A DNA stretch of 49,664 nucleotides from Streptoalloteichus hindustanus. Lineage in GTDB: Bacteria; Actinomycetota; Actinomycetes; Mycobacteriales; Pseudonocardiaceae. The notes under the pieces were generated by a model that saw nothing but the letters and a program-made list of their open reading frames with translations, was not told the DNA's origin and made no database searches. Positions 37,582 through 44,518 of this stretch are shown here, one piece after another. Each line of letters starts with the position of its first letter. Position 1 is the first letter of the stretch. A program made the translations under genes and the position numbers. Location of the stretch: contig NZ_FQVN01000023.1 in NCBI RefSeq assembly GCF_900129375.1, forward strand, positions 1 to 49,664, read 5' to 3'.

Positions 37582-39197
37582 ATCCCGTCGTCCACTGGGA
37601 GTCCGTGTCGTTCCACTACCCGGGAGCGACCCGCCCGACACTGTCCACTGTGGACATGGCGGTGCCCGAGGGCGAGCTGTGCCTGGTGATCGGCAGCACG
37701 GGCAGCGGGAAGTCCACGTTGTTGCGCACGGTCAACGGCTCCGTCCCGCACGCGACCGGCGGAACGCTGCGCGGCCGGGTCCGCACGGCCGGGCGGGACA
37801 CGGCGGCGCACCGGCCCCGGGACCTGGCCGACGTCGTCGGCGTGGTGCCCCAGCAACCGGCCGACGCCTTCGTCGCGGACACGGTCGAGGAGGAGATCGC
37901 CTACGGGATGGAGTGCCTCGGCGTCGCCCCCGAGGTGATGCGCCGCCGCGTCGAGGAGACGCTCGACCTGCTCGGCATGGCCGAGCTCCGCGCCCGCCCG
38001 CTGACCGCGCTCTCCGCCGGCCAGCAGCAACGCGTCGCGCTGGCCGCCGCGTTCGCCGCCCAGCCCGCGCTCCTCGTCCTCGACGAGCCGACCAGCGCGC
38101 TCGACCCGCCGGCCGCCGAGGAGGTCCTCGGGGCCGTGCAACGCCTCGTGCACGACCTCGGCACCACGGTCCTCCTCGCCGAGCACCGCCTCGAACGGGT
38201 CGCGCAGTACGCCGACAGCGCGCTGCTCGTCCCGGGAGCCGGTCGGCCCCCGACCCTCGGCGCGACGGCAGACGTCCTGGCGGAGGCGCCCGTGGCGCCC
38301 CCGGTGGTCGAGCTGTCCCGGCTCCTGGACTGGAACCCGGTCGCGCTCAGCGTCCGGGACGCGCGCCGCCGCGCGGCCCGGCTGCCCGTGCCGGTCTCCG
38401 CACCGCCCCTCGCGACAGCGCGAGAACGAGGCGACGTGGTCGCGAGCGCACGCGGGCTCACCGCTCGGCACGGTCCCGTTCCAGCGCTGCGCGGAGTGGA
38501 TCTCGACCTGCACGCCGGGGAGGTCGTGGCCCTGATGGGCCGCAACGGCGCCGGCAAGTCCACGTTGCTCTCCTGCCTGGCGGGCCTGCACCGGCCCCGG
38601 TCCGGCCGCGTCACCGTGAACGGCGGCGACCCGGCCCGCCAGCGCCGCCGCGACGTCGCGCGGTCGGTCGGCCTCGTCCCCGCCGAACCGGCCGACCTGC
38701 TCCTGGCCGACCGGGTGGACCGGGAGTGCGCGGCGGCGGACCGCGAGGCCGGCGTCCCGGCCGGCCGCACCGCCGCCCTCCTCGCCGAACTCGTCCCCGA
38801 CGTGCCCGGCGCCGCGCATCCCCGGGACCTGTCCTGCGGGCAACGCCTCGCCATGGCCCTCGCCGTGCTCCTGGCCCGCGCGCCCCGCCTCCTGCTGCTC
38901 GACGAGCCGACGCGCGGCCTGGACTACCCCGCCAAGCACCGCGCCGCCGGTGTGCTGCGGCGACTGGCGGCGGCGGACCGCTGCGTCCTGCTCGTGACGC
39001 ACGACGTCGAGCTCGCCGCCCAGGTGGCCGACCGGGTCGTGGTCCTCGCGGAGGGCGAGGTGATCACCGACGCCCCCGCCGCGGCCGCGCTGTCCGCGTC
39101 ACCCGCGTTCGCGCCCCAGGTGGCGAAGGTGTTCGCGCCCGCCCCGCTGCTGACCGTTGACGACGTGCGGCGCTCGCTCCTGGGCGGCGGCGCGTGA
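37578..39197 (+). CDS. ecfA: Fused dual ATPase of the ECF transporter (EcfA1-EcfA2)
   Basis: 539 residues with two ABC ATPase domains on one chain. Domain 1 (about 5-230): GSTGSGKST, LSAGQQQRVALAAA, LLVLDEPTSALD, and LAEHRLERV as switch His. Domain 2 (about 290-520): GRNGAGKST, LSCGQRLAMALA, LLLLDEPTRGLD, VTHDVE. Both sites look competent, although the signature Gly-Gly reads AG and CG. Fused EcfAA proteins are common in actinobacterial ECF systems. ATG 37578 has GGAGGACAC upstream and overlaps ecfT; its stop overlaps the S component gene (GTGA). It powers import by ATP hydrolysis at the cytoplasmic face. Confidence 0.93.
   Translation: MNPVVHWESVSFHYPGATRPTLSTVDMAVPEGELCLVIGSTGSGKSTLLRTVNGSVPHATGGTLRGRVRTAGRDTAAHRPRDLADVVGVVPQQPADAFVADTVEEEIAYGMECLGVAPEVMRRRVEETLDLLGMAELRARPLTALSAGQQQRVALAAAFAAQPALLVLDEPTSALDPPAAEEVLGAVQRLVHDLGTTVLLAEHRLERVAQYADSALLVPGAGRPPTLGATADVLAEAPVAPPVVELSRLLDWNPVALSVRDARRRAARLPVPVSAPPLATARERGDVVASARGLTARHGPVPALRGVDLDLHAGEVVALMGRNGAGKSTLLSCLAGLHRPRSGRVTVNGGDPARQRRRDVARSVGLVPAEPADLLLADRVDRECAAADREAGVPAGRTAALLAELVPDVPGAAHPRDLSCGQRLAMALAVLLARAPRLLLLDEPTRGLDYPAKHRAAGVLRRLAAADRCVLLVTHDVELAAQVADRVVVLAEGEVITDAPAAAALSASPAFAPQVAKVFAPAPLLTVDDVRRSLLGGGA
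37643..37655. repeat. Dispersed palindrome GTCCAC-T-GTGGAC in ecfA
   Basis: Codons 22-26 of the ATPase gene; extends to 15 bp as T...A. Confidence 0.55.
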
Positions 39198-40033
39198 CCG
39201 GGGACTTCATCGTCCACAGTGGACGTACACCGAGCCTGCCCAGGATCGGCCCGCGGGCCGCGGTCGCCCTCGTGCTGGCCTCGGTCGTCGGGGTGGTCGG
39301 TTTCGGCTGGCCGTTCGTGGCCCGCTCCGACTCCCCGGTCGCGCACGAGCGGGACGCCCCGTGGCTGTTCGCGGTGCTCACCGTGCTCGTCCTCGCCGTG
39401 GTGCTCGCCGCCCTGCTCGACGGCGCGGCCGACGCCAAGACGGTGGCCCTGCTCGGCGTGCTGTCGGCCGTGGGGGCGGCGTTGCGCCCCTTCGGCGCGG
39501 GGGCGGCCGGGATCGAGCCGATGTTCGTCGTGTTCGTCCTCGGCGGCCGGGTGCTCGGGCCGGCGGCCGGGTTCGCACTCGGCAGCACCGCGATGTTCGC
39601 CTCGGCGCTGCTGACCGCCGGCGTCGGCCCGTGGTTGCCGTTCCAGATGCTCACCGCGTCCTGGATCGGGCTGGGCGCGGGACTCCTGCCCCGCCGACCC
39701 GCCGGCGGCCGGCTGGAGGTGCTCGCGCTCGCGGGCTACGCGGTCGTCGCCGGCCTCGGCTACGGCCTCGTGATGAACCTCTGGTTCTGGCCGCTCACCG
39801 TGGACCACGCCTCGCCGCTGGGCTTCGCCGCCGGCGAGGGCGCGCTGGCCAACCTGCGCCGCTACGCCGCGTTCTACCTGGCGACCTCGCTGGGCTGGGA
39901 CGTGCCGCGCGCCCTGCTCAACGCGGGCCTGGTGGCACTGGCCGGCTCCCGGGTGCTCACCGCGCTGCGCAGGGCGGTCCACCGGGCCGCTTTCGACACG
40001 CCGGTGACGATCGTCCGGCCGCCTACGAGCTGA
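39194..40033 (+). CDS. ECF transporter S component, probably cobalamin-specific
   Basis: 279 residues with six or seven hydrophobic segments. GIEPMFVVFVLGGRVLGPAAGFALGSTAMFASALLTAGVGPWLPFQMLTASWIGLGAGLLP is the S-component core, with the small-residue-rich first helices that contact EcfT (AVALVLASVVGVVGF). The QxxxA and G-rich GSTAMF pattern is as in the ECF S family used by actinobacteria for cobalamin/CblT-like uptake. Start GTG 39194 overlaps the ATPase stop. The B12 riboswitch and the two surface proteins make cobalamin the likely ligand. It overlaps the convergent small secreted protein gene by 11 nt. Confidence 0.85.
   Translation: MTGDFIVHSGRTPSLPRIGPRAAVALVLASVVGVVGFGWPFVARSDSPVAHERDAPWLFAVLTVLVLAVVLAALLDGAADAKTVALLGVLSAVGAALRPFGAGAAGIEPMFVVFVLGGRVLGPAAGFALGSTAMFASALLTAGVGPWLPFQMLTASWIGLGAGLLPRRPAGGRLEVLALAGYAVVAGLGYGLVMNLWFWPLTVDHASPLGFAAGEGALANLRRYAAFYLATSLGWDVPRALLNAGLVALAGSRVLTALRRAVHRAAFDTPVTIVRPPTS
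39212..39224. repeat. Dispersed palindrome GTCCAC-A-GTGGAC at the start of the S component gene
   Basis: Codons 7-11; extends to a 15-bp perfect dyad C...G. Confidence 0.55.
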
Positions 40034-40532
40034 AGTCGGCTGAGCCGTAGATCCCCAGCGCCGTGATCCCCCGGGACTTCGCGCAGTCCGCGGGGTCGGC
40101 GCCGTCGACCGCCTCGATCCGCACCTCCACCGCGCGGCCCTCCATCGCGCCGCGCGCCACCTTCCCCCGGAAGGTCGGCGGCAGGTCGTCGACCTTGTCG
40201 GCGGTCAGGTCGACCACGCTGTTGTTCCGCCCGTCCCAGGTGATCTCGATGGCGCCCTTGGCGTCCCCACCGCCGCAGCTCAGCTTCCCGGTCGTGGCGC
40301 CGCGGAACTCCGCGCCCGCGTGCGGCGTGCTGCCCTGGCACTCGAAGAGCGAGCCGGTGACGGTCATCTCCACGTGCTGCGGGTCGCCGGTGACGCCGGG
40401 CGAGAACCGGACGTCGCCCCGCATCAGGCAGCCCATCTCGACCGCGCGGGCCTCCGCGACCGGCGCACTCCACAACGCGGCCAGGCCCGCCATGACCAGG
40501 GCGGGCGCTACCGGTGTCCTCCGTCCAGCCAT
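40023..40532 (-). CDS. Small secreted beta-rich protein of unknown function
   Basis: 169 residues from ATG 40532; a GTG at 40586 would add 18 residues but its purine run touches the codon. Signal peptide 1-28 (RRTPVAPALVMAGLAALWSAPVAEA). The mature part has five Cys (GCLMRGD, FECQG, LSCGGG, DCAKSRG) and alternating polar/hydrophobic strands with WDGRNNSVVDL. This is a pattern seen in short actinobacterial exported proteins without known role. It is convergent with and overlaps the ECF S gene by 11 nt. It is not evidently part of the B12 operon. Confidence 0.75.
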   Translation of the reverse strand: MAGRRTPVAPALVMAGLAALWSAPVAEARAVEMGCLMRGDVRFSPGVTGDPQHVEMTVTGSLFECQGSTPHAGAEFRGATTGKLSCGGGDAKGAIEITWDGRNNSVVDLTADKVDDLPPTFRGKVARGAMEGRAVEVRIEAVDGADPADCAKSRGITALGIYGSADFSS

Positions 40533-40591
40533 GACCCGAGTGTCCGGCGATGTTCCGGGCGGAGCCGGGCGAGTCCGTAGATTCACTCCCT

Positions 40592-41473
40592 ATGGGTGCC
40601 GACCTCTTCCCGCTGCGCTACGACGTCGTCGACGTCTTCACCGACCGGCCGTTCGCCGGGAACCCGTTGGCCGTGGTGCACGGCGCGGACGGGCTTCCCG
40701 ACGAGGCGCTGCGGGCCGTCGCGCGGGAGTTCAACCTGTCGGAGACCGTCTTCCCGATGCGGCCGACCAGTCCCGACGCGCACTACCGGCTGCGGATCTT
40801 CACTCCCCGGGTGGAGATGCCGTTCGCGGGGCACCCCAGCGTGGGCGCGGCGTGGGTCCTGGCCAGGGACGGCATAATCCCGCAGGGCCCGGTCCGCCAG
40901 GAGTGCGGCATCGGCCTCGTGGACGTGACCGTCGACGAGCGGGGCGCGGAGGTGGCCGGCGGCAACCCCGTCGTCGGTCCCGCGCTGTCCGCCCGGGCGC
41001 TGGCCGCCGCGGCGGGCCTCGGGGAGTCCGATGTGGACGCGGGGGTGCCGGCCGGGGTGGCCGGCGCTGGGGTCGACTTCTCGTTCCTGCTGGTGCGCCC
41101 GGACGCCGTCGCCAGGGCGGTGCCGGACCAGGCCGCGTTGCGGGCGGCGGTGACCGGCCGGGGTTTGGTGGTCGTCGGGCGGCGGGGCGCGGACGACTTC
41201 GTGGTGCGGATGTTCCGGGCGACGGCCGAGGGCGGCGAGGACGCGGCGACCGGCAGCGCCGCGCTGGCGCTCGGGGCCTGGCTCGTCGACCGCGGTCTCC
41301 TCCCGGCCGAGGGCGGGGCGCGGTACGCGGTCCACCAGGGGGCCGAGGTGGGCCGTCCGTCCACTTTGGTCGGTCGGGTGCGGGCGTCGGCCGGACGGGC
41401 GGAGCGGGTGTGGGTGCGGGGCGGGGTGGTCCCGGTGGCCGCCGGCGCGCTCCGGGTTCCGCCTGCCCGGTAA
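40592..41473 (+). CDS. PhzF family isomerase/epimerase
   Basis: 293 residues, two similar halves as in the DapF/PhzF fold. YDVVDVFTDRPFAGNPLAVV opens the first half; Glu in REFNLSETVF is the catalytic acid; FTPRVEMPFAGHPSVGAAW and EDAATGSAALALGAWL complete the signature. PhzF isomerises dihydro-hydroxyanthranilate, but most family members have unknown substrates. ATG 40592 lacks a Shine-Dalgarno. A TAGATT hexamer at 40578-40583 would place +1 close to the ATG, suggesting a leaderless mRNA. It is divergent from the small secreted protein gene and ends at a strong bidirectional terminator. Confidence 0.92.
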   Translation: MGADLFPLRYDVVDVFTDRPFAGNPLAVVHGADGLPDEALRAVAREFNLSETVFPMRPTSPDAHYRLRIFTPRVEMPFAGHPSVGAAWVLARDGIIPQGPVRQECGIGLVDVTVDERGAEVAGGNPVVGPALSARALAAAAGLGESDVDAGVPAGVAGAGVDFSFLLVRPDAVARAVPDQAALRAAVTGRGLVVVGRRGADDFVVRMFRATAEGGEDAATGSAALALGAWLVDRGLLPAEGGARYAVHQGAEVGRPSTLVGRVRASAGRAERVWVRGGVVPVAAGALRVPPAR

Positions 41474-41478
41474 CGGGA

Positions 41479-41513
41479 CGTGTCCGCCCCTCGTGCGAGG
41501 AGGGGCGGACACG
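41479..41513. terminator. Bidirectional terminator hairpin
   Basis: Perfect 14-bp stem (41479-41492 with 41500-41513) and 7-nt loop, 6 nt after the PhzF stop and 28 nt before the convergent cold-shock gene stop. Confidence 0.8.
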
Positions 41514-41541
41514 GGTCGGCGCGACGCCGACGACGGGACCC

Positions 41542-41745
41542 TCAGAGCGGACGGACCATCCGCGCCTGCCGGCCGACCGGGCCGTGCGACACCTCGAACT
41601 CGACCAGCTGGCCGATCGTCAGGATCCGCCTGCCCTCCACCTGGATCTGGGAACAGTGGACATACACGTCGCCCGAGCCGTCCGTGAGTGCGATGTATCC
41701 CCAGCCCTTGTCGGGGTTGTACTCCTTGACCGTTGCCGTCGCCAC
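41542..41745 (-). CDS. Divergent cold-shock domain protein
   Basis: 67 residues, single cold-shock domain. RNP1 reads KGWGYIAL (canonical KGFGFI) and RNP2 VYVHCSQI (canonical VFVHYSEI); the aromatic RNA-binding face is kept with Trp and Tyr. Binds single-stranded RNA/DNA as a chaperone or antiterminator. GTG 41745 gives the canonical VATATVKEYN start; ribosome binding is weak (GACGAGC). It is much less like CspA than the second copy at 43566-43772, so a specialised role is likely. Confidence 0.88.
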   Translation of the reverse strand: MATATVKEYNPDKGWGYIALTDGSGDVYVHCSQIQVEGRRILTIGQLVEFEVSHGPVGRQARMVRPL

Positions 41746-41848
41746 GCTCGTCGTCCATTCTTCTCGACACGGCGGCCGTCCCGCCGCCGCAACTACGGCA
41801 CGTAATGCTTGCTTGCAGCCAGTAGCCCCTCAAGAGCGACGCAACAAA

Positions 41849-41867
41849 GCACCCCCGATCGGGGTGC
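41849..41867. promoter_or_regulatory. Inverted repeat in the divergent region upstream of the cold-shock and mannosyltransferase genes
   Basis: GCACCCC-CGATC-GGGGTGC, a 7-bp perfect dyad 104 nt before the cold-shock start and 160 nt before the mannosyltransferase start. Could be an operator or a 5'-UTR hairpin. Nothing else was recognised in 41746-42026. Confidence 0.35.
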
Positions 41868-42026
41868 ACGATCATCCGGTCTACCCCACCCCCGGGTGAC
41901 ACGGTCACCGACGCGTCACGTTTTCCCCGTGCCGGAACCGGATTTCCGCCGCCCCGCGCGTGGGACGCCGAGGGGCCAGGAGTACACATGGCGCGCAACC
42001 GCCGTCGACGACGATCGAGGTGACGA

Positions 42027-43283
42027 GTGCTCGGCCAGCTCCCGTCGCGGTTCCCCCCGGCTCGGCCCTGGCCCCTGCTGGCGCCCGCGATCACGGCGAC
42101 GGTCCTCGCCTGGAGCCTGGCGGAGCTGCCGGCCGCGCTCCCCTTCGTCGACGCCAGGGTCTACGCCGGCGGCGTGCGGGCCTGGCTCGCGGGCGAGGCG
42201 CTGTACCGGGTGCCGATCCCCGCCCTGCCGGGCACGGACTTCACCCTGCCGTTCACCTACCCGCCCTTCGCCCTGCTGCCCTTCGTCGCCCTCTTCTCCT
42301 CGTCGGTGCTGCTCGGCGTGGTGCTGCTGACGGCGGCCGGCCTGCTGGCGCTCTGGGGCACGCTCCTGCTCGTGGCGCGGCGGACGACGCCCGACGAGCC
42401 CACGGCCAGGGGCCTGGCCGCCGCCCTCGTCGGCGCGTCCCTGCTCTTCGAGCCGGTGAGCGAGACCCTGCTGTTCGGCCAGGTGAACCTGCTGCTCCTG
42501 GGCGTGGTGGCCGCCGACTGCCTCGCCAGGTCCCCGCGCTGGCCCCGGGGCGCGCTGGTCGGCGTGGCGGCGGCGGTCAAGCTGACCCCGGCGGTGTTCG
42601 TGGTGTTCTTCCTCGCCCACCGGCAGTGGCGGGCCGCCGCCACGGCCGGGCTGGCCTTCCTCGGGTGCACCCTGGTCGGGTGGGTGATGGCGCCGGCCAG
42701 CTCGCTCGACTACTGGACACGGGCGGTGCTCGACCCGTCCCGGGTCGGCACCGTCGCGTACGTGGGCAACCAGTCGATCAGGGGAGTCCTCGAACGGCTC
42801 GGCCTGTCGGCCGCGACGGCGACACCCGTCTGGCTCCTGCTCTCGCTCGCGGTCGGCCTGGTCGCGCTGCGCGTGGTGCGACGCGCCCGCGCCGCGGGTG
42901 ACGACGTGACGGCCTTCCTGACCCTGTGCGCCACCACCGTGCTCGTCTCGCCGATCTCCTGGTCGCACCACTGGGTCTGGACGGCGCCGTTGGCGCTCGT
43001 CCTGCTCCGGCACGCCCTCCGGACGCGCGACATCGCGTCGTGGTGGACGGCCGCGGGCGTCCTGGTGATCGTCACGACCAGCCCGCACTGGGAGACGCTG
43101 GCCGCCCAGGACCGGGGCTCGCTGTCCTGGTGGCAACAGCCCCTCGCCGCCAGCTACGTGCTCATGGCCCTCGCGCTGTTGGCCCTCGCCGCCCGATCAC
43201 GCGGTGCGCTCGTGCCCGACACCTCCGTCGGCCCGGCGACGCCGGGACCACACCGAGCGAGCACCGCGACCGTGCCGGCGTGA
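42027..43283 (+). CDS. GT87 polyprenol-phosphate-mannose alpha-1,2-mannosyltransferase-like membrane protein
   Basis: 418 residues, about ten TM segments. The GT-C pattern is an Asp-containing first extracytoplasmic loop (LPFVDARVYAGGVRAWLAGEALY) followed by FTYPPFALLPF. GQVNLLLLGVVAAD and AAAVKLTPAVFVVFFLAHRQW are typical of the DUF2029/GT87 family (PimE, MptC-like). PVSWSHHWVW reads PISWSHHWVW here. Such enzymes add mannose from decaprenyl-phospho-mannose to cell-envelope glycolipids on the outer face. GTG 42027 has GAGGTGA 4 nt upstream. Single-gene unit; acceptor unknown. Confidence 0.88.
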   Translation: MLGQLPSRFPPARPWPLLAPAITATVLAWSLAELPAALPFVDARVYAGGVRAWLAGEALYRVPIPALPGTDFTLPFTYPPFALLPFVALFSSSVLLGVVLLTAAGLLALWGTLLLVARRTTPDEPTARGLAAALVGASLLFEPVSETLLFGQVNLLLLGVVAADCLARSPRWPRGALVGVAAAVKLTPAVFVVFFLAHRQWRAAATAGLAFLGCTLVGWVMAPASSLDYWTRAVLDPSRVGTVAYVGNQSIRGVLERLGLSAATATPVWLLLSLAVGLVALRVVRRARAAGDDVTAFLTLCATTVLVSPISWSHHWVWTAPLALVLLRHALRTRDIASWWTAAGVLVIVTTSPHWETLAAQDRGSLSWWQQPLAASYVLMALALLALAARSRGALVPDTSVGPATPGPHRASTATVPA

Positions 43284-43295
43284 CAGCGGAACACC

Positions 43296-43335
43296 CCGGC
43301 GCTCGTGGCCGACATCACAGGGGATGTGGCGCCGG
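43296..43335 (+). terminator. Interrupted hairpin after the mannosyltransferase gene
   Basis: Outer arms CCGGCGC (43296-43302) and GCGCCGG (43329-43335), inner arms ACATC (43312-43316) and GATGT (43323-43327). It ends in a GTTT run. Between it and 43505 nothing else is seen except a dyad GATCACC-N13-GGTGATC (43445-43471). Confidence 0.45.
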
Positions 43336-43505
43336 TTTCCAACACCTCGCCGCGCCCCTCGCCCACTCCGGGGAGAGCCGGCGCCGACCTCTCCAGTCGT
43401 CGAGGTCGTTCCGCCGGGCGATCAATGCGGGGTTCCTGTTCGAAGATCACCCGATTGGCCGAGCGGTGATCCCACCGTGATTCGGCGCGGAGGACAGAAA
43501 GGCGA

Positions 43506-43536
43506 AAGGACCCCCGCGGTGATCGCGGGGGTCCTT
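43506..43536. terminator. Strong terminator of the cold-shock gene
   Basis: Perfect 13-bp stem AAGGACCCCCGCG/CGCGGGGGTCCTT with GTGAT loop, 30 nt past the cspA stop. Its AA/TT ends make it a good intrinsic terminator in either direction. Confidence 0.85.
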
Positions 43537-43565
43537 CCGGTTGCCTGAGTGGATCAGGCAGGGCG

Positions 43566-43772
43566 TCAGATCACGCGGACGCCCTGGGCCTGCGGGCCCT
43601 TGGCGCCCTGGCCGATCTCGAACTCCACCCGCTGACCCTCCTCAAGGGTGCGGAACCCACGGGCGTCAATCTCCGAGTAGTGCACGAAGACGTCCTTCTG
43701 CCCGCCGTCCGGCGTGATGAAGCCGAAGCCCTTCTCCGAGTTGAACCACTTGACAGTGCCCTGAGTAGCCAT
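43566..43772 (-). CDS. cspA: Cold-shock protein CspA
   Basis: 68 residues, canonical: [22 protein letters not shown]1 [11 protein letters not shown]2 VFVHYSEI, ending [13 protein letters not shown] chaperone, abundant in growing actinomycetes. ATG 43772 has AGGAGACGCC just upstream. A good promoter 43-71 nt upstream gives a short 5' leader of roughly 36 nt, so the long thermosensing leader of E. coli cspA is not evident. It ends at a strong terminator. Confidence 0.97.
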   Translation of the reverse strand: MATQGTVKWFNSEKGFGFITPDGGQKDVFVHYSEIDARGFRTLEEGQRVEFEIGQGAKGPQAQGVRVI

Positions 43773-43814
43773 TGGCGTCTCCTCTACAGGTGCCGGGGTC
43801 GGAATCCGCGGTTG

Positions 43815-43843
43815 CGTATCCCGGGTCCGGTGTCAGACCGCAA
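43815..43843 (-). promoter_or_regulatory. Promoter of cspA
   Basis: On the minus strand TTGCGG (43843-43838) and GATACG (43820-43815) are 17 bp apart, placing +1 near 43808. The remainder of 43844-44085 holds no recognised element. Confidence 0.5.
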
Positions 43844-44085
43844 CTTCTCCGGCAGAACCTGGAGGAAAGCAACGAACCGCACAACCTCGCCCCGCTCACG
43901 CGGAACGTTTCGACCGTCGCCAGTCAACCACGAAACGGCGCGGCTCGCACGTCCAGCGTGATCCAGACCACGACTCTCGCCCGATCGGTTCACCCGAGGC
44001 GCAGGATCGGTCCAGGAGGACCCCCGCGCCGACCGCCCCGGCCGCCCGCACGACGCCCGTCACATCCCCAGGTGGGCCGTTCTTC

Positions 44086-44104
44086 TTTGGTTAGACTTAC
44101 CTAA
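44086..44104 (+). promoter_or_regulatory. Iron box (DmdR1/IdeR-type operator)
   Basis: TTTGGTTAGACTTACCTAA matches 16 of 19 positions of the actinobacterial iron box TTAGGTTAGGCTAACCTAA. It overlaps a TAGACT -10-like hexamer, 37 nt before the DUF2218 gene. Iron-loaded repressor would shut the gene off. Confidence 0.8.
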
Positions 44105-44140
44105 GTTCGCCAGGGCGGACGGAACAACTGGGAGGACACC

Positions 44141-44428
44141 ATGCCGAACTCCGAGGCCCGGGTCGCCACCGAGCGCGCGTCCCGTTACCTGGTCCAGCTC
44201 TGCAAGCACCTCGGCCACAAGGTCACCGCCGAGTGGACCGAGGAGCGCGGCCACGTCGACTTCGGCTTCGGCACGTGCGCGATGGAGGCCGGGGACGACG
44301 CGCTGGTGATGCGCAGCGCCGGCGAGGACGACGCGGCGCTGGAGCGGGTCGAGCACGTGGTCGGCGTCCACCTGGAGCGCTTCGCGGCCAGGGACGAGCT
44401 CAAGGTCACCTGGAACCGCGCCAACTGA
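44141..44428 (+). CDS. DUF2218 small protein, iron-regulated
   Basis: 95 residues. ATG 44141 with GGGAGG upstream. The family features are a short alpha/beta fold, SEARVATERASRYLVQLCKHLGHK, and HVDFGFGTCAME. DUF2218 genes are regularly found by siderophore or heme loci in actinobacteria and are controlled by the iron repressor, as here. Two Cys (21 and about 46) could bind metal. The function is unknown; an iron-starvation role is inferred from the operator and from the convergent siderophore genes. It shares a 14-bp bidirectional terminator with the NRPS gene. Confidence 0.85.
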   Translation: MPNSEARVATERASRYLVQLCKHLGHKVTAEWTEERGHVDFGFGTCAMEAGDDALVMRSAGEDDAALERVEHVVGVHLERFAARDELKVTWNRAN

Positions 44429-44453
44429 CCGCCAACTGACACCGCTCCACCCT

Positions 44454-44485
44454 GGCGAAACGCCCCCGGTCGGGGGCGTTTCGCC
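44454..44485. terminator. Bidirectional terminator between DUF2218 and the NRPS gene
   Basis: Perfect 14-bp stem (44454-44467 with 44472-44485) with a GGTC loop, followed by TTTCC on the plus strand. Confidence 0.85.
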
Positions 44486-44518
44486 TTTCCGGAGCGGTCT
44501 TCGGCGCGCTCGGACCCG

